Below are positions 1-13,700 of a DNA stretch of 64,000 nt, piece by piece (the first letter of the stretch is position 1; each line of letters starts with the position of its first letter). The notes beneath the pieces are model-generated. The model was not told the DNA's origin. It worked only from the letters and a program-made list of their open reading frames with translations, and searched no databases. Location: NCBI GenBank assembly GCA_904063045.1, contig CAJFCJ010000019.1, forward strand, positions 3,602,684-3,666,683, given 5' to 3'. The position numbers and the translations under genes are program-made. The stretch is from Dimorphilus gyrociliatus (lineage: Eukaryota > Annelida > Polychaeta > Dinophilidae).

Positions 1-3000
1 CTAATTCTTCAGCATGCGCTCTCTTCTTCAAGACTTGCTGTTTTAACTGAGCAATTCGTGTTTCCAAATCAAACGATTCATTTTCACTGTCATTATCTCG
101 CGTCGAAGGACTAAAATATGAAAAATTTTTCAATAAAGTGTAAATAACTTGCATTTTGAAAAATAATTAACGACGACATACCTGACATGTTCGCTAATAG
201 CGGATTGATTGTATGACGTATCCTCTTTTATTGAATCTGATGATTTGCTCGGTCCAGCTATTAAAATAAAAATTAATTGAAAAAAACAAAATGGCAAATG
301 TTTTATCTACACAAACCTTTTAATAATTCTGAAAAGTGTTCATCAAGATTCTTACGTTCGTAGACGGAAAGTGCTTCTTGCTCAAGAGCCCTAATACAAC
401 GTTCTTCGGCATCTAAGCGCTCTTTCCATTGTAACAATTCTTCAGCTTGCTTACGCCTTAATTTTAATTTCTGCTCTCGTTTGGTTAAATGTCTAACATA
501 AGTTAAAAAAAAAATTACTATTATGATCAATTGAATAGAAAATATGTTACTTTTCATGGATCTTGAATTTTTTCAATTTGCTTAAAACATTATCTCCAGA
601 TGGTGAGGTAACTTGCTTACTTACATCCGATTCCGAAGCTTTAATAAACAATAAAACTATACATATTTAAATATTTACTTAAAAAAATCATTTTACCTTT
701 AGGAGTTGTTTCTTCTTCAATACTTTGTTCAGTTGTCTGTTAGAAAAATATGTAAATGTATTAATAATATTTATAATAAACATAAATCTTACCTTCGATT
801 TATCATCTGTGAGAAATTCATCTCTATCCTTTGAAGATAATTTTGATTTTTGAATCTTTTTCTCCTATTTAATAAAAGAAGAAGATAGATTAGTTAAATT
901 AAATGATATATACGTAGAATATTCTTCTCTTGAAAGCAGGAGGGGGGAGGGAGAAGAGAGAGAAAAAAGCACACACAAATATACGCAGTCTACATATATA
1001 CATATATATATATGCCAATATGCAAAAAAGAAAACCAATATTTGAAACACTGTGTAAAAAAAACGCAAATATTTTTCTTCTTTATACTAGAATGAATCAT
1101 TTAGTTGTTTATTTGATATAATTTATTAAATTACAGAATAAACTAGGGAATAAAACAAAAAAAGAGCTTATAGTAATAATATATTGTAGATTATTTAAAC
1201 TAAATGATATTTTTTGATAAAGAAGAAAAAAAAGGGATCTTGATCGGATATAGGAATAAGGAATTGGTTTTGGGAAGAGGCTTTGAAATATTGCAGTAAG
1301 AGTAAGATTACGTTGAAAAGAGCGAAAAAAAAACTAGGACCGTGACCGATTAAACTGCATTATATATATAGCAAGTTTATATAATATAACAACGAGCGTG
1401 CGTTTAATGATTTATTTACCTTCCTTTCGCTCGATGGCAGAGGTTGGCGTTTACGCTCTGCCTGTCGACTACGATGCCATAACTGCCATGAAAGTTTTAG
1501 AAAGAGAAATATAGAGAAATTTGCTAAATTAAGCTTAATCTAAAGGTTTGACAGAAGAGGAGCTAATAAGAATAGCTAAACTATTTCTCACCTTTTCAGC
1601 ACGGAGACCCTTTAAAATAAGTCTTCTTTGAACGCTTGCTTGCTTCATTTCTGATTTTCGTCTTTCTATTTCGGCTTTTTCTTGTTCCAGTGACAATAAT
1701 ACAGATCGGCTACGTTTTTTTGGATAAGGATCATCCGTTCGACGATCTTTCCTACTTTGAGTTTGAGTCTTCTGCCATTCAAGTTCGGCTTTCATTTTTT
1801 CTTGTACAGCTTTCTCTCGTAATTTAAGAAGTGCCAATTGATGCTGGGATCTAAGCTCTTCTTCTGCAATATATTGTTTCAGCATATTGGCATTAAAAGC
1901 GGCAAATGAACCGGATGTGCTAAATGCCGTGTGACCTTCATTTTCGGTCTTTGAGATATCATTTATGCTAACTCCAGACACATCAGAGAGAGAACTTTTA
2001 ACACTATCGTAATGGACTTTTGACGGAAGAACTTCACTGAAACTCTTTTCGGCAATAGAATAATCGAATTCCATAGAGTAGTCTTCGTTTCTATCATTGT
2101 ATACGCTATCGGTTTGTATCTCTGCTGTTTTCCCATCATCGCTTCCTTCACTTAACGTATTTAAGTTCTCTTCAACAGACATGGTACTAGTCGATTTTTT
2201 TGGTAATTTCTCGCTAACGGATGATCGAGACTTCGTGTCTGATTTTCTTGATACATATTCGCTTATTGATGTTTTTATATGGCTTTGTGATCTTTCTGAT
2301 CGATCTGATCCTCTATTAATAAAAATTTTGATGTTAATTTAATTTAACAATTGAGCAATTATTGTTATTGTACAAACTTCAGAGCATCGCTTTCCTCCGA
2401 AATTGAACCGTCTGTTCTGGATTCAAGGGCTGAAGTTGCTTTTGAAGTGATTATACTCCTATATCGACAATAAAAAAATAGATAATACTTTTGAAAATAA
2501 TCGCTTATATAATTAAGTATGAAAAGCATACTCTGAATAAGAAGATTTTTGACTTTTTTCGCTTAAATCGTCATTGTCAAAAGTTTGACTATAAGACGGA
2601 GATGCACCATTAGATCTATAGGAAAATTGAGTGCTTCTATTTTCAAGTAGAGTTTTCTCAGTAGGCTTCGGCTGTATGCGTATGTAAATAATTTAAATAT
2701 AGCCCTAAAATATTCTCTCAAGCGAATAAACACACCTGCAGATGCTCTAAAGCGGCAGAAACAGCAGCTGTAGCGCTATGGCGGGCTATTTCACCTACAC
2801 TCTCTACGACACGCTCCTTAAAAGGAAAGAAAATAGAATTTAGGGGGAAAATAGATTAGACCTTCAATTAAAATGAAATAGAAAATAGAACTTTTTTCTT
2901 TTTATAAAAAAACTTTCTACTAATTATACCTGTAAGCGAGAGCTACGCTCAATTTGGTCCTTAAAAATGTCGCGCATATTTTCCCTCAAGTGATGTTTTT

Positions 3001-6000
3001 CTTCCGAGGTTTCATCCTTTGATCTATTTCGGGTATCTAGTAATTTTCTTTCATGGTCTAATTTAGCTTCTGCTAGAGACCTTTCGCTATCGAATCTATG
3101 CTGTTGAGCTTTCAACTCTAATTCGGCCATTCGCTGTGAATGTTGTATTTCTTGAGTTTTTAATATTTGAGCCAAAGAAACACTTTCTTGTTTAGCGAGC
3201 GTAACATCGCGTAGATTTTCAACACCTTCAAGCTGCTTATAATGAGCATCAACTCCTTCGTACAAATCTAATTCGGCTGCTAGACGTCTTTCGAGTGTAG
3301 ACGGTGAATAGCGACCGCAAATCGGATCCAATTTATCTGACGAAAGGTCGTTGTAGGAATCATTTAGGTCATCACTGAGTATATTTGTTAATGTTTCTTC
3401 ACTAATACTAGCTTCACTTTGATCGGTTTTCACAGAATCAAACATTTTGGAATCTAACGGGGTATGAGCATTGTCGTCTTCATAGACGATTTCTTTTTGA
3501 TAAATTTCAGAGAGAGATTCCCTGCTTTTATCCATGGAAGATGCAAGTAAAGGCATCTCTAAATTTGGTGCTCCAAATTTATTTTCTACTACTGCTCCAA
3601 TTTCCGAGGCATCACTGTGTCTGGACTCAACTTTAGGTATATTATCATCAAGTTCCGTAGTTGAAACTGTAAAACAAAATTATTTAATAAATTATTCCTA
3701 GTGTTCAATTGAATTATTTTTAATTTCCCGAAAACAAACCTCGATATTTTTGCCTTTCCAAGATATTCAGAACATTATATCTATCAGATCTGGTTTGTAG
3801 ATCAACGTGATCTAATCCCCTATTAAGTTTTTCGTATTTAGATGAAATCTTGTTTGGATTTCGAATGTTATCACACCTAGTGAAAGTTGCCGGTTTCCGA
3901 ATGCTTGACTAATATTGAAGAGAATATATTAAAAATACACAAAAAAAACAAGCAAACAACTCGTATCTAAAACTTACAGGTTCGAGATCGTAATACTCTG
4001 GCATATCTTTATCAATATCAAAGGAATCGAGGTCCTCCCGTTGCTTTAATATCGATAATAATATAATATTAACTCAATACAATTAATTATTAACTAACCA
4101 ATTCTCTTCCATTTAAGTCGTCTCCTCCTCCAAGTAAACTTGTTGGTAAATTAGCATATTCATTATCATAGCGTTTGCTTGCCAGAGCTCTTAGTCCCTC
4201 AACACCGGGAACAGTCTCAGGATCCTCGTCAATACTTTTATCGTTATCAACCTCAATACTTTTTGCAATATACTCTTTTGGTAAAGTTGAATCAGGTACT
4301 GTTAAGTCGGTATTCGTATGCATAAACATATTAATTTTGTTGACTTCCATTTTTAATTTGCTTTGCAATTCCGATGCTGTTTTACATAGAGCAGCTAACC
4401 TGTCTCTCTTGGACGTTTGTCTCTGTCTACTTTTAGGGGCACTTTCGGGTGTTGGTTCTGGTTCACCTTGGCTAGCAGGCGGTGAAGCATATTTTTTTAT
4501 TAATTCATCTACTGAACTGGAAGAGCTTTTTGGCACAGTTTTGCTGATGTAACGATCAATTAAATTATCAATACTCGAATCATGAGCTAAGCCGCTTCTA
4601 TAATTAATAATATAATCAAACTTAGTACGATTAAAAGAACATTACTCACGAATTAGCGCTGGAGTGGGGTGCAGAATGGATAATACAACTATTGTCTGGG
4701 GTGATTGCGCTTACGTTAGATTGATCAGTTAGAGTTTTAGTTCTGGCGTATTTTGTTTGAGAAGATTCTCTTTGCTTCTTATAAATATCCTATAGGGATT
4801 AAACAAAGAAAAGGTAATTTATATAAAGCCCAAAATAACTTTATATCTAAATAATTCTTTACCTGTAATTGCTTTAATTTCATTTCTTGTAATTTCTTTT
4901 TCTCCTCTCTTTCCAATTCCATTTGTTTTTTCCTTTCATTCTTTTGCTTTTTTATATATTCCTGAACTTGTTTTGAATCAGTTCTTCTAACTCTTGCCGC
5001 AACAATTTCGGCTTCAACTTGTTGTATTTTTGCCCTCTCACTCCTTCTTTCTTTAGAAAAATGATTCTTTCTTTTAATATCATCCAAAACTGAACGAGCT
5101 TCAGCCGATAAGTTCTTTTCGCTTATTTCCCTGACTGTGTCTAATTTTCAATTTATTTGTAAATTAAAAGAGTGAAAATAGGGTCATAAAAATGTCAATA
5201 ATTTACCTCCTCCCTCTATCTTTACAACTCGCTTCTCCAAGCGTGGAGCGGGCCCTATTTCATCCTTAACAGCTTGTTGACCTTCCCGCCAGCAATTTGT
5301 GGTGATTAAGTCTATGAGGGTGAACGTTTAATGGTATATGCGGGCTAAAAATATAAATCATCTAAACTACCTGACTTTTCCGGTTTGCTTTTCGCAAGTA
5401 TCCTATTTGATTTTTGTGGAGCAGGTTTCGTTTCAAGTTCATCATTAGAAAAGTCCCTAGATAATTTCGGTCTTGCAGGCTTCTTGGCGCCGGATGCCGA
5501 ACGCTTTACAGCTAATTAATGAACAATAATTTTTTCGATTAACTTACAAAAATTAAATAATAGTATAAAAAAAGAATTAAAAATTTTTACCAGCTCGAAC
5601 TGGTTCATTAAATCCTTTGTAAGTGGGTCGAGTAGATCCAGTAGCAATTTTACGAACTTTAGTTGTTGTATTTTGATTTTCATATAAATCGTACATTTTT
5701 GGGGTTACACGTTCTTCGTCGTTGTGAACCTTTTTGCCTGAGCTCTTTCTCTGTTCCTCTATAGTTTGATGGAGTTTTGAGAGGTGATCATCGCTTAAAT
5801 TTAATCCGGGAGCAGCTTTTGGCGTGTCATTCAGAAATCTGACGCTTGTAGAGCTATAATCATCTTCATTTTGCGTGCCATTATTTAGAGAATAATCTGA
5901 AACTCGTTTACCATAGACCATGTCAAGTCGAGGATAACTTTCTGAACTTGTGTTGGATATATAACTTGGTAAACGGTCTACGGAGTTTCTTTCTGAGTTG

Positions 6001-6229
6001 GCCCTCTCTTCAGTTCTAATGAGCTGTTTACGTAACATTTAGAGTTATCTTAAGTTTATAAACAACAGATGATAAGATAAAATATTCGGCATACCAAATT
6101 TTTAGCTTGTCCCATTGTATTCCATGCCGAAGCTATATCCGATAAATCCAAAGCTTCACCGTAAGCTGACATGCTTCGGATCGTTGGCTTGTAGTCTGCC
6201 GTCCTTCTACCTTTAATCGGCACGTTCAT
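1..6229 (-). CDS. CEP350: CEP350-like centrosomal protein, 5' part (3' end beyond left edge)
   Basis: Large multi-exon minus-strand gene with many short introns, for example 113-182. The start is the ATG at 6229-6227. Exon 1 ends near 6088 after a segment reading SDIASAWNTMGQAKN, which resembles the conserved N-terminal motif of CEP350. Exon 2 begins at 6023 in phase. Long Ser/Asp-rich disordered stretches follow, alternating with charged helices at 4860-5087 and 2935-3290. A diagnostic helical block at 1590-1870 contains LRSQHQLALLKLREKAVQEK and LSLEQEKAEIERRKSEMK, strongly reminiscent of vertebrate CEP350. In vertebrates CEP350 anchors FOP/CEP19 at the distal centriole, stabilises microtubules and supports ciliogenesis. 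Its CAP-Gly domain is C-terminal and would lie left of this window, so it cannot be checked. One intron (about 866-1415) is longer than the others. The exon chain is inferred by eye. Confidence 0.85.
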
Positions 6230-6703
6230 CTGCAGTCAATGGGAAGAAATAATGAAAAGCCGGGCGAAAGCAATTTCTTGTTTGAGACAAAAAACATTGA
6301 GGTTTGGCAACCGTTAGCGCACTGCTTGTTCGGGCACGCAGCAGTAGGCAAATTCGCCCACTTTCGGATGCAAAATAGTTATTTATAATAAAAATATAAA
6401 TAACGTTTCACTAGATGGTAAGAGAATTACCATCGATTAATTAACTATTTAAAATACCTTGTTAAATCTGTGTGCCACACTAAACAAAAATAACTCAAAA
6501 AACCGCCATTTTGAAGTTTTATGTGGACACTGCTCCTGATCGGAATACAAAGTGAAACCGGAAACAGTAAAAAATAGCGGGGAACGTTTTAAGTTTTATC
6601 TATGGAAAATAATCCTTTTTGCTCCTCTGTATTTCTTTAATAATAAAAAAAATAATAATAAGTATTAGGGGAAGTAATAATAAGTTATTTTCAGTTGTTT
6701 TGG
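6230..6703. other. Intergenic: CEP350 upstream region
   Basis: 474 bp between the CEP350 start and the stop of the LRR-encoding gene, both on the minus strand. It should hold the 3' UTR of the upstream gene and the CEP350 promoter and 5' UTR. A weak X-box-like half site (GGCAACC) lies near 6306. No coding potential is seen. Confidence 0.5.
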
Positions 6704-9336
6704 TTATCTTAAAGTTCTGTTTTGTAATTCTATTTTTATATCGTTCAATAAGTTCTGACTTATAGAATTACCAGGTGTTAAAGTTATAACGGTTAAACTT
6801 TTGTTTTCATTTTGGATGATTTCTAAGAGTAGCTGAGCTCCTTCGTCCGTGATGTTGTTGTTTTCTAAATCAACAGATGTTAGTACATCATTCACTCGAA
6901 GCGAGTCGCAAAAAACAATCAAATTACGATCAGTCAAACCACATTTATCCAATGAGAGTGTGCGTAAAACTTTCGAATCACCAAGTGTCTTGAAAAGCTT
7001 ATTCCATGTGCTTTCAGTAGCGGAATTAAAGGATAAACTTATATTCACCAATTTATTTTCCTGTTCAATTAATTTTGAAAGTATTTTAACACCTGCGCCT
7101 TCTATTTCACAATCACTTAAATCGAGTTGCCTCAGAGAAGATAAATTGTTACTTATGAGAGTTTCAACGACTTGAGTACATCCCCTTCCTCCCAACTTAA
7201 AATTACTTAACAGTAAATATTCGATATTTGTCTGTGCTTGTAAAATCCTTGCAAGATGCGGAATTGCTTCAGGCGTTAATTGATTCTTATTTAAATTTAA
7301 CGTCTTTAAAGTTGGTGGTACGTCTGGTGCCGATAAAACATTCGCTAAAACTTCCAAGTGTGCGTTTGTTATGTTGGCGTTAATGAGCGTTAGCTGCTCA
7401 ACTTTCCCTTCCATTAAATCGGCAAGTTGTTTAGTTTGATCCACACTCAATTCTGTGTTGACAAATTCTATCGACGTAGGATCTTCACGAGCCCTCTCAA
7501 ACTCTTTTTCAAATGGCTTATCATAATCTTCGTGTTCACTATCAGTTTCTTCCTCTTCTTGATCACTTTCATCTTCCTTTCCTGATGTTTGTTTTTCCTC
7601 TTTTGGATTCTCCTCTCTTATCAGCAGCGTGGGACCATTACGGGCGCTATCAGAATCGTCTAGTTCGTCTTCGTCGTCAGAAGTTGAATATTCCGAATCT
7701 TCAGTACTCGACAGGGTATTTAGAGGTGAACTTGGTTCTAATTTTAATGAGAGTTCATATTAATTGGAATTATAATAAAAAAAGACTTACTTAATTCCAA
7801 AATCTGCTTCAACTGTTCTTGAACTTCAGACATGGTATTATTGGCTGAAATATTTTCTGCATGAGGTATATTGTCGTCAAAATGCAATTGCTTGTTTGTT
7901 TTGCCAGCAGCTGCATCAGATTTCTTCCATAGGGGCCGGCTACCTTTTCGAAATCTTGGTGACGAAGCGTCACTACTGGTGTCATTATCCTCACCACTTT
8001 TAGAATCTGGAGAATCTTCTTTATCTTTTGCAGTTTCTTCGTTTTTTAATTTAATTTTCCTTGGTATGAAAGGATCTGTGTCTGGTCCTGATTGAAGCTT
8101 TTGAACAGTTTGTTCTTTAATAGACTCTTCGTTTTGACTGTTGTTTCCCGCATGAGGTACATTATCGACAAAATGCAATTGCTCGTTGGTTTTGCCAGCA
8201 GCTGCATCAGGTTTTTTCCGTAGGTATCGGCTACCTTTTCGAAATCTTGGTGATGAAGCGTTACTACTGGTGTCTTTATCCTCACCACTTTTAGAATCTG
8301 GAGAATCTTCTTTGTCTTTTGCAGTTTTTTCGTTTTTTAATTTATGTTTCCTTGGCATGAAGGGATCTGTATCTAGTCTTGATTGAAGCTTTTGAACAGT
8401 TTGTTCTTTAATAGACTCTTCGTTTTCACTGTTGTTTTCAGCATGAGGCACTCTATCGCCAGAATGCATTTGCATAAACTCTGTATTTGGAACTTGTTGT
8501 TCGTTAAATGCTTCTTTATTTTCAGTATTTTTTCCAGCTGTATTAGATTCTTCTTCTGACGAAGTAAGAGATATTTCAGTACTTTTGTCCCTGTCAGCTG
8601 CAGTGTTTCTATCACTTTTACTTGCGCCCCTGTGTTTGGATTTTTTATCTGTATCACTTTCATTGTTCTTTTCTTTTTCCTTTTCTCTTTCCTCTTGTTT
8701 CCCTTCTCTTTCTTCTTGCTCCTCTGTTTTATCTCCTCCCTCTGCTCTTTCAAATGAGTTTCCATTATTTAATTCTCTGGCGACAGTCCTACGTAAAGGA
8801 GTTGGTGTCAACGTTCTTTCATTTGCTCCTGAAGAGTTACTTCGATAAGAAAACATGGAATTGGTATCAGAATCACTTCTGGCTGATAATTTCTTCGACT
8901 GCCTTTGGGATCTTGGTGTGGAAGAAGCGGTAGACGCAAATGAAGATCTCCTCGACGGCACAGAATCAGACTCATCACTTTCGTCCCGTTCATAGACAAT
9001 AGAAACTTTCGATTTAGGTGTTATCTCTTCGACGGCTGTCTCTGAAACCACTGTTTCCTGTGTTTGAATTATTTCTTTAACTTCTGTTTCTTGCGCTATA
9101 AACCTGTCTTCAGCTGCTATTTCCACTTTTTCAATTTTTTCACTAATAGGAACACTTTGACTATTTGTATCAGTAGAATTGCTGTCAAGAGAGTGTTGTC
9201 TTCGTCTTTTAGCCTCCCTTCTTGTAATACTTTTTACTTTGGGAGTTTTCTTAATGTCATCCAAACCAGGTATCGGAGAAGTAGGTTCGTTATAAACTGT
9301 AGTTTTCCCATAAGAGACTGATTTCACTATAGACAT
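6704..9336 (-). CDS. Disordered acidic region plus leucine-rich repeats; possibly the C-terminal half of ERICH3
   Basis: Two exons. The 5' exon (to 7792) is low-complexity, rich in Ser/Glu/Lys/Asp, and carries a 97-residue tandem repeat. An intron at 7738-7791 is followed by a single exon to the stop at 6704. That exon first gives an acidic linker and then about 240 residues of ribonuclease-inhibitor-type leucine-rich repeats. Repeat phrases include LKTLNLNKNQLTPEAIPHLA, LRQLDLSDCEIEGAGVKIL and LTSVDLENNNITDEGAQLLL, giving about seven repeats. Such LRRs are protein-binding scaffolds; no catalytic domain is visible. The first ATG is at 9336-9334. However, an acceptor (TCTATAG) at 9327-9328 joins in phase with the last visible ERICH3 donor at 10769, so this may be the 3' part of ERICH3. 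Known ERICH3 proteins are not, to my knowledge, described with LRRs. Confidence 0.75.
7837..8451 (-). repeat. 291-bp coding tandem repeat (two copies plus partial third)
   Basis: The landmark GCATGAGG recurs at 8441, 8150 and 7859, spaced exactly 291 bp. Each unit encodes 97 residues beginning (V/I)PHAxN and ending AAGKTNxQLHFxDN. Copy 1 is 8161-8451 and copy 2 is 7870-8160; only the first 11 residues or so of a third remain. The copies differ at scattered positions, so the duplication is not brand new. The period is a multiple of three, so the frame is kept. Confidence 0.9.
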
Positions 9337-10769
9337 AGACAAAGTTTGAGAAAACTGAGAAAATTCTTATTTAAACAAATGACCTACTGTATTTATCTTT
9401 ACCGAAAGTTTAAGTAGGATATTAAAGAAACCGACGTGCGATAAATAAATAGAAAATTATTGATTTGATTTGTATGTTTTCTTTTATTTATAATAAAACA
9501 AAATACAAAATAGAGGTTTGGTTTTATTTCATATTTCTTACAATATTTATAGTATAGTTAAATATAATAAAATACTCAAGCGAATTACTTTTCTAGACGT
9601 CTAGAAACAACAGGAAACTAGAGGAAAGAAGTCAAGAAAAAAGGTAAAAAGTGTTGAATAAATAAATATACCCTTAAACGATTACTATCGCATATTTATT
9701 TATAGATATGTGTATAATTTGATTCTAAATAACTAGAAGAATGGCAAACAAGATTGTTTTTATCATGCAAAAATAGATAAGAGACGGATTAACAGTATAA
9801 ATATTATATAATCTAATTATTAATTACTAATTAATGCTTATATATTAAAGTTAAAAAAAATTAGATAGACTATTTTTTATCCCTCCTTATCTTTTGTTTT
9901 CTTTAAAATATTCACTATAGAAACACACAAACACAAAAGAAAACATAAAAAAGTAGATTGTACAGATAAAACTACAAGAAATTGAAAATGTTTAATATTT
10001 TTTTTTCATATTTGTGACAGAATATTTGTCCAATCAATCTGCAAAAAACAAAGCAAACGTGGTTTGTAGAAATAAAAATCATTTAAAACTCTTTTTTTAT
10101 TTACACAAAAAATAAATAAAAAACTGAAACTTTTAGATTTTTTTTGGTTTTCTTTAACTGTTTTTATGTGTTTTTTGCACAAGAAAAAAGTATATACATA
10201 CATTATATATATATGTAAATATATGTAAATACATGCAAATATATATATATATATATTATATACTTTTTTATATATAAACAAAAAAAAACCTAAAAATTAT
10301 CTATACAGTTTAATTATTCAGTGTATATACTGTATATATATACAGCATATATTGAAACATTAAATGTCCATCCCTTCCCATCCTACTGTAAGTAATTGTG
10401 AAAGCAAAGGTGAAAATAAAAATGCTTTGAAGGTCATGAAATAATAATAGGAGAATTGAATTTATTAATAGTATTTTTCTTTTCAGCTTGTTTCTTTTTT
10501 TAAAGCCGAAACCTTAAAGACTATTCTTTTTTTATTCTATTTGCTTTAAAGCATTAATTAAACTTAATTATATGGAATATATTAATAGTATTATTAGTTG
10601 TTTTGATAACATAGTAATATTTGAAAGCGTTTCTTATTGATTAATTAACTATATCAAAGCGGTGTTGGCAGAAAAATCATAATTGTTTTTTTAAAAAAAA
10701 ATAAGTCTAATTTCAAAAGGCTAAGCATATTGTTTAAAATATACTTTTTTGATGAATTAAAGACTTACT
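9337..10769. other. 1.4-kb AT-rich non-coding stretch, probable intron or 3' UTR plus intergenic DNA
   Basis: No supported coding exon. It contains AT-rich simple sequence, including alternating TA/TG tracts at about 10190-10265 and a short palindrome around 10330-10345. It lies between the donor of the last visible ERICH3 exon (10769) and the LRR-encoding exon. It is either a long ERICH3 intron or the ERICH3 3' end plus a promoter; splice phase favours the former. Confidence 0.6.
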
Positions 10770-13700
10770 CTTAGTTTTTGATGCGTCTGATTCGTCTGAA
10801 GAGGCTCTGCTACTTGAATCATCTGAATCCGAAGAAGTACTAGTTTCTGAATTTCTTGAATCGTTTCTTGAACCTTCATCGTGATTTTCAAAGTCATCTT
10901 CATACTTTTCTTCTATTATTTGGAAAAAAAAAATTAATTAACTTCTTTTCTCAGAAAATAAAAATAAATTGTTCTTTCTATAATTTAATTTGATTGATAA
11001 AGCTATAAAAGAAGCGAAAGATAGCGACGAAACCTTTTTTGGTCTCATCTATTGGGTCTTCTATATGTTCTGGCCCGGAATGGTTGGAATCTTCGTCCGA
11101 AGACTCATTGCTGCTCTCTCGATCGTCGTGGATACCTATGCAAAAGGTTTTTGAAAGCATGAAAGCATGGAAGCAAGCATAATAGATAAATAGCCTAAGG
11201 AAAGCATATGAATTTAAATCGAGTACGAGTCATATGAAAGAGTGACGCTTTTGTGTTGACTTTTCGAGTGATAGACTAACTCTTCTGTTGTTTTGGTTGT
11301 TCTTCGAATTTAACGCTTGCCCTAGCTGATGAATTTCTTCTGTTACTTTGAGATTCTGTATCAGATTTATATTTCAAAACTGATTTCAATGAAGAAGTTG
11401 ACTGAGGACGGCTCAAAAGTGATTTATCTCGAGTTATTATATCAGTGTTTTCTCGTCTTTCTACAAAGATATTTCCATCGGTTCTCGAGTTACTTTCAAC
11501 AACTGAATTCGTTACCGATTCAGAATCATCGGCATCATTTGTATTTTCAGTTTTTGTAGTCTTACTGGTAGCTGTTGTCGGTGTTGTTGCTTCTGTTTTT
11601 GTATTACTCTCAGTAACCGAAGTCGTTGCCGATTCAGAAGCATTGGAATCATTTGTGTTTTCAGTTCTCGCAGTCTTACTTGTAGCTGTTGTCGGTGTTG
11701 TTGCTTCTGTTTTTGTATTACTCTCAGTAACTGAAGTCGTTGCCGATTCTGATGAGTCAGAATCATTTGTATTTTCAGTTCTCGTAGTCTTACTTGTAGC
11801 TGTTGTTGGTGTTGTTGCTTCTGTTTTCGTATTACTCTCAGTCACTGAAGTCGTTGCCGATTCTGAAGAGTCAGAATCATTTGTATTTTCAGTTCTCGTA
11901 GTCTTACTGGTTGCTGTTGTTGGTGTTGCTGTTTCCGTTTGTGTCTCTGTTTCATTTTCTGATTCTGATTCTGATTCTGAATCTGAAGACGAACTACTGC
12001 TATCTTCGCTTTCCGATGAAGAAGATCCGGTTTCCATAGTTCTCTCAGTCGAAGTCGCATTTGTTCGACTTGCTGCAGTTGCAATTGTAGTAGACTGATC
12101 ACTTTCAGAGTCAGATCCTGAGTCATTAGTTCTAGTTTGGGATGATGTAGCTTCTGTAGACTGACGACTATGGGTATCTCTTGTTTTGGTAGCTGAAGTT
12201 GAACTTTCCTCAGTATTTGTTGTAGCTTTAGCTGTTTTTGTTTCCTCATCAATTCCGTCCTCTTTATTAGAATCAGTACTCTCATTTAAAGCACTCCATT
12301 TTTCCTTTAAAAGCTGTTCCTCCTCATCATAATTCTCCTGTAAATTTAGCCTTAACATTTTTTTTAACTTTCTCTCTCTTCTCATCTTGTATTCTTCATC
12401 AGTACTCTCCCCAGTTTGAATCAGTTTTGCTTTCAACTTTCGCCTACGAGATATTTCTTCCCTTGGACTTCCCTCACTTAAAGTTTCCCACTCAGAACTA
12501 CTATCTAAGTAATTATCTACTATTTAAACTACGGTTCAATCATGGAAGATGTTCGAAAATTAAAAGAGGAAAGAAATTTTGGATAGAAAGAAGAAAATAG
12601 CATCTCTTACCTTCATAATTAGGTGGAATATCACCTTCTATGGGAACATTCAATGCAGGATCGTTAGATTGTTGAGTTTTATTCTTCGAAGATGTACGAT
12701 TGTTGGAATATTTATTTTCTCTTCCAGTTTCAGAGACAGGTACTTTAATGTCGTCTTCTTTAGTTTGGGGACTTCGGGGGGCTTTTTTAGTTTTCCTTTT
12801 CTTTTTCTTACTTTCTTGATTTAGCTTTTCTCCAACCAGACATTTGTAACACGGTGCTGCTCCTTCAACACTAACCATACCAAAATGGCCTTTCTTGCAA
12901 CCTAGATGCCTTCCAACAGAATGCTTGTATTCGCAACAAGTGCTTATCCTGCTATCTTTAACTCCATTTATGTAAAAGGTTAAGGAAAACGGGAAGCCTT
13001 TGTGACGTCTTGAGAAAAACTTAAAGTCACTGTTGGAAGCTAGCCGTTCTTTAAATACAATCAATGTATTACCGCCACAGTGTTGTTGTTCAACAACAAT
13101 TTCATCTTTTCCGTCGTCAAAACGTTCATAGTCCAATTTTAAATCTCGACCAAAATAGTGCATTGCTACTGTTGCAAAAGTTTGCATTTTTTCTTGGTAT
13201 TTTACAGCTGGTTCGCATCTATGGAGCATTAAATTCCCTTCAATACTTGCTTCTTCCTTAGTTTCATTCGTCTCTTTCGGAACGTGAGCCTTTTTTGATT
13301 TTCTAGTATTCCTCTTGCCTGAACCACGAGGGGTGGCTTTTGGTGGTGATGGAGCCATTAGTCCATTAAAATGAGGATACGTATAAGGTGAAGGTATTTG
13401 GTCACCATCAAGGTTTTGTGTTCTAAAATAATTTTCTAATGATCTTCTTGGGAGCTATTTATTTTAAACGGAAAGAAGGATTTTATTATAAAGGGAATAA
13501 TTAATTTATCGAAGTTATTTTAAATGGATGGCTCACACTGCGCAGATGTTTGTCATCAATTTCATCACTTGGATAGGCAACCCTTCCTCTTGAGCCGACA
13601 CTAGAACTTGGGCGTCGCCTTCCAGATATGCTATCGTTGGTAGAATACTAAAAGAAAATAAAAAGGTTTAGCGATTTTAACAATTTCTTTCAATAAATAA

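Noticed and set aside
6301-6311. X-box upstream of CEP350 (GGTTTGGCAACC)
   Set aside because: Only the GGCAAC half site is good; the central AT and the opposing half do not fit.
8585-8933. Leucine/Ser-rich reading frames opposite the repeat region on the plus strand
   Set aside because: They are antisense shadows of the Lys/Glu-rich minus-strand coding exon; hydrophobic composition is the mirror of acidic/basic codons.
10006-10281. 91-residue minus-strand frame
   Set aside because: Built from Phe/Lys/Ile/Tyr codons of AT-rich simple sequence with no homology.
11445-12098. 217-residue plus-strand frame with regular Val/Leu repeats that looks like a membrane protein
   Set aside because: It is the complement of the ERICH3 114-bp repeats. 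The minus strand has introns, phase agreement and homology.
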